Shown here piece by piece: positions 27,501-36,597 of a stretch of 64,000 nucleotides of DNA. This DNA comes from CALGLS01 sp047626155. Lineage in GTDB: Bacteria; Bacteroidota; Bacteroidia; Chitinophagales; Saprospiraceae. The position numbers were made by a program, and so were the translations under genes. The stretch is from positions 153,118-217,117 of the forward strand of contig JBLHRR010000001.1 in assembly GCA_047626155.1 (NCBI GenBank). The letters are read 5' to 3'. How positions within the stretch are numbered: the first letter of the stretch is position 1; each line of letters starts with the position of its first letter. The notes beneath the pieces were generated by a model. It searched no databases, was not told the DNA's origin, and saw only the letters and a program-made list of their open reading frames with translations.

Positions 27501-28184
27501 ATTGAGCCAGTGACCAACTTCATGAGTTGCAGTTCTACCAAGTTCATAAGGAGGTGTAGCAGTTCCTTCGTCACCAACATATTGGTAATCACAAACAATA
27601 CCGTCCGTATTTGCTGGACCGCCAGGGAATTGGGCATAACCTAGTAATCCTCCAGAAAGATCACAAACCCAGAAGTTCATATAATCACCGGCAGGCCAGG
27701 CGTCATGACCTCCAGTACTGTTGAACTTTACATTATCGTTACCACCAAAGGAAGTAACCGAGGTGTTGGTACGAGTGATACCACTATGGGCATTTCCATC
27801 AGGATCAGAAGTGGCCAGGCAGAATTCAATTTCGGAATCTGCGGCTTGTGGCCAGGTTCCATCTGCATCCGAATTAAATCTTCGGAAATCATCTGTAAGG
27901 ATTTGTAATTGAGAATTAATTTGAGATTCACTAAGGTTTTCCGCAGCGGTGTTCCACACGACATGAAAAACAACTGGAATAGTGAGGATTCCTTCGATCA
28001 CCCGATTTGGATCACTTAGAAAAGCTTTTGTCGCGTTTTCTATTTGCTCCATTTTGGCTGCTCTTTTAGGATCGGTTTCTATCTGTTGTTCCAGGTATTC
28101 CATTGTGCCACAGTCTCGCTGTTGGGCGTTGGCAAATGGAATAAAACAACAAAGTGCGAAAAGTAAGGAATACAATACTCGCAT
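24522..28184 (-). CDS. Secreted M43 (pappalysin-type) metalloprotease with eight Cys-rich repeats and T9SS domain
   Basis: This 1220-residue protein has a signal peptide ending ANAQ (about 1-20). The M43 catalytic domain has HEVGHWLNLRH at 221-231 (His221, Glu222, His225, His231) and a Met-turn region around VQNYMDYTYDGCM. Next come a DG.QNG.ETGVDCGG half-unit, a beta domain of about 105 residues (CPGTDVTMTILLDDYPEETTWTL...), seven tandem units of about 48 residues of the form GCTDP.AHNYNP.AT.DDGSCETC.DG..NGDE.DVDCGG.LC..C, a second copy of the beta domain, and an eighth unit. A MAM/jelly-roll-like domain follows, then a T9SS type A sorting domain (IYPNPASNILNVKF to KKFVVTK). It should act outside the cell on proteins; the repeats are presumably Ca/disulphide-stabilised spacers. 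Promoter at 28253. Confidence 0.93.
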   Translation of the reverse strand: MRVLYSLLFALCCFIPFANAQQRDCGTMEYLEQQIETDPKRAAKMEQIENATKAFLSDPNRVIEGILTIPVVFHVVWNTAAENLSESQINSQLQILTDDFRRFNSDADGTWPQAADSEIEFCLATSDPDGNAHSGITRTNTSVTSFGGNDNVKFNSTGGHDAWPAGDYMNFWVCDLSGGLLGYAQFPGGPANTDGIVCDYQYVGDEGTATPPYELGRTATHEVGHWLNLRHIWGDGGCGVDDQVADTPLSDASNGGCPTTHQSCGSVDMVQNYMDYTYDGCMNLLTLGQKNRMRALFDPGGFRASLLESTACGPVTPPTCDDGLQNGQETGVDCGGPDCPECPPCPGTDVTMTILLDDYPEETTWTLVDANGVTVASGGPYGSFPDGATVEEVICLEDGCYDYTIFDSAGDGLCCGYGEGNYQLTDPDGNVLASGAEFGSEETTNFCVSGVISGCTDPNAHNYNPDAVEDDGSCETCSDGILNGDEEDVDCGGVLCAPCAILGCTDPDAHNYNVEATEDDGSCETCDDNILNGDEEDVDCGGVLCFPCAIPGCTDPDAHNYNPNATDDDGTCETCTDGVQNGDETDIDCGGSLCDACSVPGCTDQSAHNYNQDATEDDGSCETCSDGVQNGDETDVDCGGSLCDACSVPGCTDQSAHNYNPDATEDDGSCETCSDAVMNGDETDVDCGGSLCAPCGEPVVEGCTNPDAHNYDQNANQDDGSCVTCSDGLQNGDETDVDCGGSLCDACLIPGCTNPDAHNYNLEATVDDGSCETCTDGVQNGDETDVDCGGSLCIPCGGTCAGTVANLTIELDRYPEETTWTLGSTNGNIIAEGGPYGNLADYATVVEEFCLPAGCYNFIIYDSYADGICCAYGNGSYLFIGNNSTTLASGGEFGEFESTIFCLGGAEPIEGCMEETAHNYNPVADVDDGSCETCYDNEQNGDEAGVDCGGELCTPCNIDNCLYENINFSQFDSGWGIWNDGGSDCRRSSSDANYAYSNPRCVRLRDNSSSSHTTTDNLGLSFYDELTVDFTFIARSMENNEDFWLQISTDGGSSYATVAEWARGSEFQNDVRYFESVTIEGPFTNATRLRFRCDASSNGDRVYLDDVLVTGCNNGEGNTRIITEEAITAEEENNTFISIDNIYPNPASNILNVKFISSAEKEASIELYDLTGKLMHSSTMNMIPGKQTESFDVSQFGNGIYFMHLTTDTQRIVKKFVVTK

Positions 28185-28252
28185 AAAGGGGAATTTATTT
28201 ATGGGTTAGAAAATGGGTTCCTAATCGAAAATTTCCTCATATTAAGGTGTGA

Positions 28253-28283
28253 CAAATATATCGTAATGCTCCTTTACTGCCAA
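28253..28283 (-). promoter_or_regulatory. Promoter of the M43 protease gene
   Basis: On the minus strand: TTG (28283-28281), 20-nt spacer, TATATTTG (28260-28253). This is a good Bacteroidota consensus. The leader would be about 63 nt to the ATG at 28184. Confidence 0.65.
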
Positions 28284-28419
28284 ATTTAGTACTGACCTAG
28301 ATTGAGGGTTAGTATAATTTTATACAAAATACAGTTGGGGAAGTATAAATATGAAGAAGAATGGGAGATAGGCGACACATCACTTTATTGTTAGCTGACT
28401 ATAAGTGGGGAGCCTTTTT

Positions 28420-29110
28420 GGAAATAGCATAACGGATGCTCCAACTTTTGATCCATCTCTTTCAGTAGAACCAACCATCACAGAGACAGTAAAGGAAAAG
28501 CGCAGGAGACGTTATATGTGGCGGAAGATCTGGTAGACTATGCTACGGATGTATTGTTACCATCGAGTGGGGAAGATCCTTTAGCCCCACGGATACGGGT
28601 TTTGCAGATTGGATTGTGGGTGGCCTTTGGTTTGGCGTTTGTGTTTCGGCGGTATATACATAGATCACGGTTATCCAAGTGAAACGACTCCTGCGTCTTA
28701 TTCTTATCGAATTGTACCCAACATAGCAGCTAATGACATTGCAGACTATATAGCAAACAACCCTATTACATTTTCCAATGCTAACAATTCAGACCTCCAA
28801 TGGGTAAGGAAAGATGGAACAAACCCCAATAACTTTTAGTTTGCCAGCTGGTGTAGAAGAAGGGACGAGTGTTTGTAAGAATCTTTACGGTATAGCGGGT
28901 CATATCCAATCACATTGTTCTGCCGAACCAGTTGATGATGTTGACATACTAATAGATAACGTTTCCTCTGGTGAAATAACTGATTCAGACGGGAACTATA
29001 CTAAAAGGATTCCAATTATTTGCCAGATGAGTTCTACGGAAAAACCTGAAAATCATAATAGCCCTGAGAAGCAAAGCCTCATTTTGGCCAAAAAACTATC
29101 GTATAGATAA
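28420..29110 (+). pseudogene. Decayed fragments of a secreted protein gene
   Basis: Several short plus-strand frames read as pieces of one protein broken by frameshifts and stops. Frame pieces include ADWIVGGLWFG, then GGIYIDHGYPSETTPASYSYRIVP..NPNNF (ending about 28839), then FSLPAGVEEGTSVCKNLYGIAGHI..EPVDDVDILIDNVSSGEITDSDGNYTK (about 28835-29010). The last piece matches the repeated 'G.I......V.GV.V.ID......TD..G.Y' domain seen before cohesin/dockerin-like regions of large Bacteroidota secreted proteins. No start codon with signal peptide and no sorting domain were found, so the gene is both truncated and shifted. The remaining gap to 29233 and from 28185 shows nothing else but the protease promoter. 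Confidence 0.5.
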
Positions 29111-29233
29111 CAATCGCAGTTAAATTTTCATTAAACTAGGATCAAGAATTTGCGTAATGCAAGAAAGGATTCATCTTTGTAGTTATTAGAGTTTAAATGA
29201 ATATTTTAGTACTAAAACAATCAGGATATACCT

Positions 29234-30664
29234 ATGCACATCAATCGAATTTATACATTTTTCGCTTTCCTTATATTATTCGCTTCTCAAAACATCATTG
29301 CTCAGCATGGCTACAAACTAGAGCTTGAAGTAACCAATTTTGAAGAGAAAGAGGTCTATCTCGCTTACTATTACGGTGATAAGCCCTACATCAAAGACAC
29401 AGTCGCAATCAACAAGGATGGGAGTTTTGTTTTTGAAGGAACAGAGGAACTGGATGGTGGTATCTACCTTTTGGTGCTTCCACCAAATAACCAATTCATC
29501 CAGATTTTTATTAGCAAGGGGGAGCAACAATTCAAGGTAAAAGCAGACAATAAAGACCTCAACGGGTCTATCAAGGTGGAGAGCTCAATTGATAATAAGC
29601 TCTTCTATGATTACATGGCTTTCCTTAGTGGGTTGATATCTAGAAAAGAAAAATTGGTAGCGGAAAAAGAATCAGTGGATGAAGCCGGGAAAGGAGAGAT
29701 AGATGATAAACTGAATAAAATGAACGAAGAGGTTGAGCAGTTTCATAACAATGTAATTACCAATTATCCAAAGACATTGACTGCTGCCTTCATTTCCAAT
29801 AGAGTAGATCCAGAACTTCCCGAATTCAAAGGTACAGATGAAGAGAATCAAATTGCGAGATGGAGATACATTAGAGATCGTTATTTCGATCAATTCGAGA
29901 TGGCGGATCCGCGGCTGGTACACGCACCTTTCTTCTTCCAGCGAGTAGAGCAATATATCAACAAGCTCACGGTACAACATCCTGATTCTTTAATCAAAGC
30001 CATTGATGTTGTTTTAACAAAAGTACAACCCGCAGAAGAAACCTTTAAATTCTACCTGGTTCATTTCTTAAACAAGTTCGCAAAATCAAAGATCGTTGGA
30101 ATGGATGCGGTCTATGTTCATTTGGTTGATACTTATTATAACAAAGGTCTTGCGCCATGGACAGATGAGGAACAATTGGCAAAGATTGTCAAAAATGCCA
30201 ATACCTTAAAGCCTATTCTAATTGGAAAAATAGCTCCAGACATTAAAGTTGAAAAAAGAGATAAAACACCTATCAACTTATACGATGTGAAATCGGACTT
30301 CACCGTTCTCTTCTTCTGGGCGCCAGATTGTGGTCATTGCAAAAAGTCCATGCCTAAGATGTTGGAGGTCTACGAAAAGTTTAAATCCCGTGGGGTGGAG
30401 GTTTTCGCCGTTTGCTCTAAAGTAACGGACAAAGTACCGGAGTGTTGGAAATACATTGATGAAAAAGAAGGAATGGATCGTTGGATTAATGTAGTAGACC
30501 CTTACTTGAAATCAAGATACAAGCAAATTTATGACATCCGATCTACACCTCAGATTTTTATTCTGGATGATAAAAAGGAAATTATTTCCAAACGAATTGG
30601 AGCAGAGCAATTGGAAGAGGTTTTGGAGAAAATGATAGAGATGAAGGAGAAGGAGAAGGAGTAA
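29234..30664 (+). CDS. Thiol-disulphide oxidoreductase, TlpA/ResA-like with DUF4369-type N-domain
   Basis: This 476-residue protein has a signal peptide (about 1-23, ending IIAQ). An N-terminal beta domain (GYKLELEVTNFEEKEVYLAYYYGDKPYIKDT.., about 25-125) fits the DUF4369 domain common in Bacteroidota periplasmic thioredoxin-like proteins. A helical middle region (about 125-330) follows, then a thioredoxin fold with the redox motif CGHC in FFWAPDCGHCKKSMP (about 362-375), with the cis-Pro region STPQIFILD. It likely reduces disulphides or haem-binding cysteines in the periplasm. A link to cytochrome c maturation is possible but not shown. A DUF5106-like central domain is also possible. It is monocistronic. 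Confidence 0.88.
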   Translation: MHINRIYTFFAFLILFASQNIIAQHGYKLELEVTNFEEKEVYLAYYYGDKPYIKDTVAINKDGSFVFEGTEELDGGIYLLVLPPNNQFIQIFISKGEQQFKVKADNKDLNGSIKVESSIDNKLFYDYMAFLSGLISRKEKLVAEKESVDEAGKGEIDDKLNKMNEEVEQFHNNVITNYPKTLTAAFISNRVDPELPEFKGTDEENQIARWRYIRDRYFDQFEMADPRLVHAPFFFQRVEQYINKLTVQHPDSLIKAIDVVLTKVQPAEETFKFYLVHFLNKFAKSKIVGMDAVYVHLVDTYYNKGLAPWTDEEQLAKIVKNANTLKPILIGKIAPDIKVEKRDKTPINLYDVKSDFTVLFFWAPDCGHCKKSMPKMLEVYEKFKSRGVEVFAVCSKVTDKVPECWKYIDEKEGMDRWINVVDPYLKSRYKQIYDIRSTPQIFILDDKKEIISKRIGAEQLEEVLEKMIEMKEKEKE

Positions 30665-31068
30665 TATAACCCAACTTCAAATCGCTTGGTACGTAGATGA
30701 ATTGTTTTTAAGTTGAGGTTTTTGTTGTGAAAAGTGATTCGGGATTCCGGCACTTGCCCCCAGCCCCTGAAGGGGAGCTTCTGCGCGCTTAGTAGACCTA
30801 TTAAATGTTGTCGGAAAGTTTAATCATTTTCATCCCGAAGGCAACGTCTTTTTATTTGGGATATTAATTACATGTCATGTTTCTTTATCATTTCAAGTAT
30901 GGTAGTCCATTGAAAAAATGAGATCACTTATCCTGTCATTCCGAGCGAACGACGCAGGAGAGCGTCGAAGAATAACAGAATGCTTACGTTTTTAATTTCG
31001 AGCGAGGCACGAGTCTAAAAATCTACCTCCCTCACAAAGAAAATCCCCCTCATCACACCTTCCCCCAC
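30665..31068. other. Intergenic region with two dispersed repeats
   Basis: It contains a partial copy of the CCCCAGCCCCTGAAGGGGAG repeat (about 30757-30778) and the TGTCATTCCGAGCG-type repeat at 30934. There is no ORF; no promoter with full consensus was seen for the gene at 31069. Confidence 0.5.
30934..31032. repeat. TGTCATTCCGAGCG-type dispersed intergenic repeat
   Basis: The block begins TGTCATTCCGAGCGAACGA, contains a GGAGAGCGTCGAAGAAT stretch, and ends with CGAGGCACGAGTCTAAAAATCTACCTCCC. The opening and closing phrases are those of a widespread bacterial intergenic repeat known from several phyla. It is found once in this window. Confidence 0.65.
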
Positions 31069-31893
31069 ATGAAAAACATCCATCTAAAAATCACTTCAAT
31101 CCTTTTCCTAGTTGCACTTTCCAGCCTAGCACTACAAGCACAAACCTCCGGGCAATTCCTATTAAACGGAGATTTCAGCTTCTTCAACAACAGAGATAAG
31201 TCAAATCGCACTGTCCCTGAAAGAACCACTAACGGAGAGCTGGTGCCTGAGATTGATTATGTTTTCCAACAATATGCTTCCAACCTCACCTTTAATCCAA
31301 GATTGCACTATTTCATAAATGAAAAATGGTCTGTAGGAATTGCCATGGGCTTTCGTCAAGTTATCACCCGGCGCTTTGTTGATGAAATTCAAATAAACGA
31401 GCCCAGCGAGTATATAGCCTTTTTGATACCTTCCAAAGTGCAAAGTACTATCTATAGTTACTCGCCTAAAATAGAAGTGGCCAGACATTGGAAAATCAAT
31501 GATCGTTTTAGTATTAACCTTACAGGGCTTGCAAATTGGCGCTGGGTTTCACTAACTATTGAAGAGACAGAACGTTTGGATTTAACCCTAGTAGATGAGT
31601 TAAGCACCTGGACAGCTTCTTCGGATGGATTGAAATTCACTCCAGAGAATCCAGCAACGGAAGAAGTTAATTCCAAGGAACAATATTGGGCAATAAGCCT
31701 TGTTCCTCAGTTGCGATATGCCGTTAATTCACGGTTTGGTCTCACCGCTGCTTTTGGCGGTATTGAGCTCACCCAGAAAGTAAAAGATGATGTAGAAAGT
31801 TTTGTACGCGCCGCTCCAACTTGGGCCATTCGAGCGAATCCAAGTACTTGGACGCTTGGGGTGTATGGGATATTTGGCGGGGGAGAGGAGTAG
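31069..31893 (+). CDS. Outer-membrane beta-barrel protein, uncharacterised
   Basis: This 274-residue protein has a signal peptide (about 1-25, ending LALQAQ). The mature part reads as an eight-or-so-stranded barrel: SGQFLLNGDFSFFN, LTFNPRLHYFINEKWSVGIAMGFRQ, YSYSPKIEVARHWKINDRFSINLTGLANWRW, YWAISLVPQLRYAVNSRFGLTAAFGGIEL, and a terminal strand STWTLGVYGIFGGG. Periodicity, aromatic girdle residues and short turns fit small porin-like proteins. No enzymatic motif. It is convergent with the T9SS protein at 31918-33492 and has no operon partner. Role unknown. Confidence 0.7.
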   Translation: MKNIHLKITSILFLVALSSLALQAQTSGQFLLNGDFSFFNNRDKSNRTVPERTTNGELVPEIDYVFQQYASNLTFNPRLHYFINEKWSVGIAMGFRQVITRRFVDEIQINEPSEYIAFLIPSKVQSTIYSYSPKIEVARHWKINDRFSINLTGLANWRWVSLTIEETERLDLTLVDELSTWTASSDGLKFTPENPATEEVNSKEQYWAISLVPQLRYAVNSRFGLTAAFGGIELTQKVKDDVESFVRAAPTWAIRANPSTWTLGVYGIFGGGEE

Positions 31894-31917
31894 TTCTTTT
31901 TGAATAGAAAAACATAT

Positions 31918-33492
31918 TTACCTCTTTTTAACAAACCTAGTCTCGTAAACAGCATCTCCCGATTTAATCTTCAATATATAAACTCCATTCTCAAATCTAC
32001 TCACGTTTAACAGCGCAGATTGCTTGATGTCTTTTTCCAACAATACTCTTCCATTAATGTCAAAAATGGAAACTACCGCTTCAGTAAAATCAGGGCAGTC
32101 TATTTGAAGAAAATCATTTGCAGGATTAGGATAGAATTTAATATTGGCCATTTTTAAGTCAGAAGTAGCAATAATCATAGAGTCTCCATTCATGCAATCG
32201 TCATCAATACCATTATTTGGTATTTCGGTAGCACCCGGATTTACCGCAGGATTATTGTCATCACAATCTACCATTTCATTATAACCATCCATATCATTAT
32301 CTGGAATGGCAGCTGGCTGAGCAGACAAAACCACGCTGTTGTTTCCTTCGCCACCAATATAAGTGATCGTCAAATCAACGCCATTAAAATCAATGCTAGC
32401 TCCTTCCTGTAGATTTTGAAAATCACCAGAAATGGCGGAGGAACCTAAGTTGTTAATCAAAGTGTATTCATCTCCAACGACAGGTTGATAACTCCCTGTA
32501 AGGTTCATGTTAGCAGAACTAAGATCAATTATTCCCTCTTGAAAGACTATCTGGTCGTAATTAAGGCCTGGCGTTGGGGTATCTCCATTTTGCGGTTCTA
32601 AAATATCAAAGAAAAGCGTGCTTGATGAAAGGTCGAATGGCTCTTCGAAGCTTATGATGGCTGCGGACTGAGGCCCTGGTTGAATGTTCGTATTTGAACT
32701 GTTAGAAAAAGTTTCGTCTGCTACAATTCCATTGACAATGAAAGAACCGCCAACCCCATTGGTGAAACTATAAGAACTGCCATTAAGAACACTTTCCACG
32801 CAATTGGAAATATTTAAAAGCCCTTCGTTTTGAAACAGTAAAGTGGAGTTAAGTTCTATCCCGTTTTTATTGCAAGTATCAATACGCATTAGGGCATTTG
32901 CTGCATTGAAAATAGTAGCGCCACTTGAGACAACTCCGCTAAAATTGATGCCATGATCATTAGTGTCTTCAATGATAACGGTCCCAAAGTTATTGAAGTC
33001 GTCAGCGAGTTCCATACCGTCATCGCCCGTATGAATGATTTGTAAAAGTCCTGTTGAGGTAACTGTCGTCGAAGTAGATCTGTTCATGTCTAAGCCATCT
33101 CCGGAAGCACCGTGCATGTCAATTAATAATGAGCCGGCAATAGTGAGTGTTGTTTCCACTCCAGTGCTGTCAATGCCTTCCATGTGTACGGCATCACTAC
33201 CGTTTGGACCGCCTTTGAACGTATTTAGAATAGCATCTTCTGCAATGATTAAATCAGCGCCACCTTCCAGTGTCACCGATTCAACTAGGATTTCAGTACC
33301 ACTTAATATTACAGTATCATTGGTGATGATCCAAACATCGGCATCTTCTTCGGGGATCATATCATTGTCCCAATTCAAAGGATTCATCCATTGCTGATCG
33401 CCACCACCGCCATCCCATATTCGATCCTCAGAAAGCATTTGCTGCTCTCCCGTGAAATAGAGGGAAAGTACTAATAACAATATCGTATTCAT
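31918..33492 (-). CDS. Secreted T9SS-sorted beta-helix-like protein with MopE-like segment
   Basis: This 524-residue protein has a short signal peptide (MNTILLLVLSLYFTG). It opens with IWDGGGGDQQWMNPLNWD, a common start of autotransporter-like or G8-like beta-helix domains, and goes on with parallel beta-helix-type repeats (LTIAGSLLIDMHG, LLQIIHTGDDGMEL, GTVIIEDTNDHGINFSG). Near residue 400 is a MopE-type segment DNDMDGYNEMVDCDDNNPAVNPGATEIPNNGIDDDC. The C-terminus is a T9SS type A sorting domain (FYPNPANDFLQID.. ending ETRFVKKR). Probably a surface-anchored structural or adhesive protein. It is convergent with the preceding gene, with a 24-bp gap. Confidence 0.85.
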   Translation of the reverse strand: MNTILLLVLSLYFTGEQQMLSEDRIWDGGGGDQQWMNPLNWDNDMIPEEDADVWIITNDTVILSGTEILVESVTLEGGADLIIAEDAILNTFKGGPNGSDAVHMEGIDSTGVETTLTIAGSLLIDMHGASGDGLDMNRSTSTTVTSTGLLQIIHTGDDGMELADDFNNFGTVIIEDTNDHGINFSGVVSSGATIFNAANALMRIDTCNKNGIELNSTLLFQNEGLLNISNCVESVLNGSSYSFTNGVGGSFIVNGIVADETFSNSSNTNIQPGPQSAAIISFEEPFDLSSSTLFFDILEPQNGDTPTPGLNYDQIVFQEGIIDLSSANMNLTGSYQPVVGDEYTLINNLGSSAISGDFQNLQEGASIDFNGVDLTITYIGGEGNNSVVLSAQPAAIPDNDMDGYNEMVDCDDNNPAVNPGATEIPNNGIDDDCMNGDSMIIATSDLKMANIKFYPNPANDFLQIDCPDFTEAVVSIFDINGRVLLEKDIKQSALLNVSRFENGVYILKIKSGDAVYETRFVKKR

Positions 33493-33586
33493 GTGCTTTA
33501 TTTTTGTGTAAAACGAATTAGCTGGAATTATAATGCATCACCAGTAAGTGCATGCATAAACAGCACCAACTAATCGAATTGTAGCA

Positions 33587-36466
33587 CTACCTTTCTTCTA
33601 TTACCAATTCCTTTTCCTCCGTTTTTCCATTTTTAGATAAAACAACCTTGTAGGTTCCAGCCATTAAATAATAAACCTCATTCTTCGCTTTCTTCAGTTC
33701 GATTTCCTCTTTGTCTTTATTTTCTGACTTTAGCCATTTTTCATAAGTCTTTAATGCAGAAGATTCAATAGCACAATCATAAGTAAAATAGTTCATGCCT
33801 TTTTCGGTTTTATGACTAATGCTTTTTAAAGTCTTCCCACTTTTCGTTTTGATACTAATTTTTATATCACCGGCTTTTGCAGCAAAATACGGAATGCTGA
33901 CTTCCGGGATATTTGGTTCCGACCAAGGGCTGGAAGCATTACCCCAACGTGAAGACCAATATTTCTTTGTTATGTCGAAAGCATGTAATTCTTTTGCTAA
34001 GATTTCCTCATTCAACTGTTGTAGATGCTCAACATTCGCAACATAAAAGGAGCGACCATGCGTCCCCAGAATAACGTCCTTATCTCTTGGATGAATGACC
34101 AAATCATGTACCGCTACTTTAGGTAATTCTTTACTCATCATCTGAAAACTAATTCCACGATCTAGCGAAATATAAAAACCATTATCTGTGCCTACGTACA
34201 ATAAATCAGGATTGACGGGGTCTTCTTTAATTACGTTGACTGGTTCATTCGGTAAATCTGTTCCAATGGCTTCCCAGGTTTTACCATAATCATGTGATCG
34301 ATAAATGTAGGCATTGAAGTCATCCCATCGGTAGCCGTTTAGAGAAAGGTAAACCTGCTCTTTTTGGTGACTAGAGGCTTTGAGTCGACTGACCCACATA
34401 TCCGGAGGTATATTGTTATTTATTTTAGTCCAACTGATTCCTCCGTCTTTGGTTACATGAACCAAACCATCATCTGAGCCCGCGTATATCAAACCGAATT
34501 GCAATGGGGATTCATGGATACTGGTTAAGGTTCCAAAAGCCACATCTCCTTTGCGTCCACCATTAGTTAAGTCCTCAGATATTGCCGTAAAGTTATCTCC
34601 ACGGTCAAAGGAACGAAAAACCTTGTTGCCGCCGATGTATAAAATATCTGATTGGTGTTTGGATAAATGGATGGGAGATTGCCAATTCCAACGATAGGGT
34701 CTTTCACCCAAGTCATGCTTTGGCGTGATGTATTTGTTTTGTTGGGACTGTAAATTCAAACGATAGTAATTGCCAAATTGAAAGCCAGTATAAACCGTAT
34801 TTTTGTCTCTTGGATCAATTTCTACATGCATTCCGTCTCCGCCCATAATAGATTTGTAAGGGTATTGTCCGGAGTTGTGCCAATAGTTGCTGGCTTTGTA
34901 AGAAGAAGTTCCAACCCAAACACCATTGTCCTGCAAGCCACCATAAATATTGTAAGGTTCTTCCATGTCCACATTGACGGAGTAGAATTGGCCAACGGCT
35001 GGGCTATTACATTTGATCCAGCTTTTGCCATCATCGTAACTAATATTAATACCACCATCATTACCATTTATCAAATGTCCTTTTCTATTTGGGCTAACCC
35101 ATAGGGCATGATGATCGACATGGACATTCCGTGCATTCATAGATTGAAAGGTTTTACCTCCATCTTCGGATCTTAAAATAGGTACACCAAAAATATAAAT
35201 ATGATCTACATCCATTGGGCTTACCCGGATTTGTCCAAAATAGTAACCATAGGAAAAGAAGACATTATCCAGGAATCCTTCATGGGTTTTATACCATTTT
35301 TCGCCATTGTCGTCAGAGCGATAAACCTCCGCACCAACAACAGGTGTATCAAATAACAATGAATTTGCGGTTTCCAAATATTCCACTAATGCTAATGGTT
35401 TGATTTCATCAGTTTTAACCAAATCAATAACTTTTTCCGCCTCGTATTTTTTTGGAAAACGATTGTCTTTTAGGAATTCAACGAGTCGTTCTTTGTTCAA
35501 TTTTAAAAAATCTTCCTTTGACATTTCTCTAAAATCATCTTTGACCAGTTTGTTATTTTTGTCCTTGTCTTTTTCCTTAGGTCTTCGATTTTGATTGTCA
35601 ACAATAGCATATAGTGTTGTAACTCCATTGTTGGAGTGAAGGTCAATACCAATTCTCCCTGTACCTTCTCCTATTGGGAAACCCGCAGTCGATGCTTTCC
35701 AGGTTTTTCCACCATTTATACTTTTGTAAATGCCAGAGCCAACGCCCGCTTCAGTAAAATTCCAGGATCGACGCTCTCTTTCCCATGTAGCCGCATACAA
35801 GGTCTCCGGGTCATTCGGATCAATGAGTAAATCGATTGCTCCCGCATTTTCATTGACAAAAAGTCTTTGATCCCAGGTTTTTCCACCATCAATTGTTTTG
35901 TAAACACCGCGTTCTCTATTTGGAGAATAAAGATGGCCCAGCACCGCTACCCAAGCAGTGTTTGGATCAGCAGGATGCAATACGATTCTACCAATATGAT
36001 GACTCTCTGGCAATCCACAATGCGTCCATGTTTTTCCATCATCATTACTTTTGTAGATCCCAATTCCTGAATAGGAAGAACGGCTAGAATTGTTTTCACC
36101 AGTACCTACCCAAATGACGTTGTTTTTCCAGTCTACTGCAATATCTCCAATGGTCATCACAGCTTCATCATCGAAAATGGGACTAAAGGAAGTCCCATTA
36201 TTCTCTGTTTTCCACAAACCACCAGAAGCATAGGCTACATAAAAAATGGTTGGGTCTTCTGGATGTACAGCTACATCTACAACACGGCCACTAAAAACAG
36301 TTGGCCCTGCTGAACGAAAAGGAATCTGATTAACGAGAGAATTGGCTTCTAGTACTTTTCGTTTTTCGAGACCTTCAATACGTTCCGAGGCAAGACTTGC
36401 AGGAGGTTGTTGAGCGAAAAGGGTTATTGAACTTAGTAAAAATAGAAGTAGAAGGGAGTGACGCAT
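33587..36466 (-). CDS. BNR/VPS10 (sortilin-type) repeat beta-propeller protein, secreted
   Basis: This 959-residue protein has a signal peptide (MRHSLLLLFLLSSITLFAQ). About ten sialidase-type Asp-box repeats (S.D.G.TW) are spread over residues 95-810: YKSNDDGKTWTHCG, YKTIDGGKTWDQR, YKSINGGKTWKAS, YRSDDNGEKWYKT, LRSEDGGKTFQS, ISYDDGKSWIKC, FRSFDRGDNFTA, YRSHDYGKTWEA. Together they form one or two beta-propellers as in VPS10/sortilin and BNR 'glycosyl hydrolase' proteins. An inserted charged helical stretch (about 295-355) separates propeller blades. The catalytic residues of true sialidases are not evident, so enzymatic activity is not claimed. No T9SS domain is seen. It is monocistronic. Confidence 0.85.
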   Translation of the reverse strand: MRHSLLLLFLLSSITLFAQQPPASLASERIEGLEKRKVLEANSLVNQIPFRSAGPTVFSGRVVDVAVHPEDPTIFYVAYASGGLWKTENNGTSFSPIFDDEAVMTIGDIAVDWKNNVIWVGTGENNSSRSSYSGIGIYKSNDDGKTWTHCGLPESHHIGRIVLHPADPNTAWVAVLGHLYSPNRERGVYKTIDGGKTWDQRLFVNENAGAIDLLIDPNDPETLYAATWERERRSWNFTEAGVGSGIYKSINGGKTWKASTAGFPIGEGTGRIGIDLHSNNGVTTLYAIVDNQNRRPKEKDKDKNNKLVKDDFREMSKEDFLKLNKERLVEFLKDNRFPKKYEAEKVIDLVKTDEIKPLALVEYLETANSLLFDTPVVGAEVYRSDDNGEKWYKTHEGFLDNVFFSYGYYFGQIRVSPMDVDHIYIFGVPILRSEDGGKTFQSMNARNVHVDHHALWVSPNRKGHLINGNDGGINISYDDGKSWIKCNSPAVGQFYSVNVDMEEPYNIYGGLQDNGVWVGTSSYKASNYWHNSGQYPYKSIMGGDGMHVEIDPRDKNTVYTGFQFGNYYRLNLQSQQNKYITPKHDLGERPYRWNWQSPIHLSKHQSDILYIGGNKVFRSFDRGDNFTAISEDLTNGGRKGDVAFGTLTSIHESPLQFGLIYAGSDDGLVHVTKDGGISWTKINNNIPPDMWVSRLKASSHQKEQVYLSLNGYRWDDFNAYIYRSHDYGKTWEAIGTDLPNEPVNVIKEDPVNPDLLYVGTDNGFYISLDRGISFQMMSKELPKVAVHDLVIHPRDKDVILGTHGRSFYVANVEHLQQLNEEILAKELHAFDITKKYWSSRWGNASSPWSEPNIPEVSIPYFAAKAGDIKISIKTKSGKTLKSISHKTEKGMNYFTYDCAIESSALKTYEKWLKSENKDKEEIELKKAKNEVYYLMAGTYKVVLSKNGKTEEKELVIEER

Positions 36467-36597
36467 GTTTGATTTATAGTTTTGCTAAGTGAAATGATTG
36501 AGATGAGGCGGGGTGAAATTAGGATTTTTTCCACAGGAATTCCAAAATAATAGAGCTAATAGCTGTTCGAATGAAAACATATTTAGACTTAATTGTG

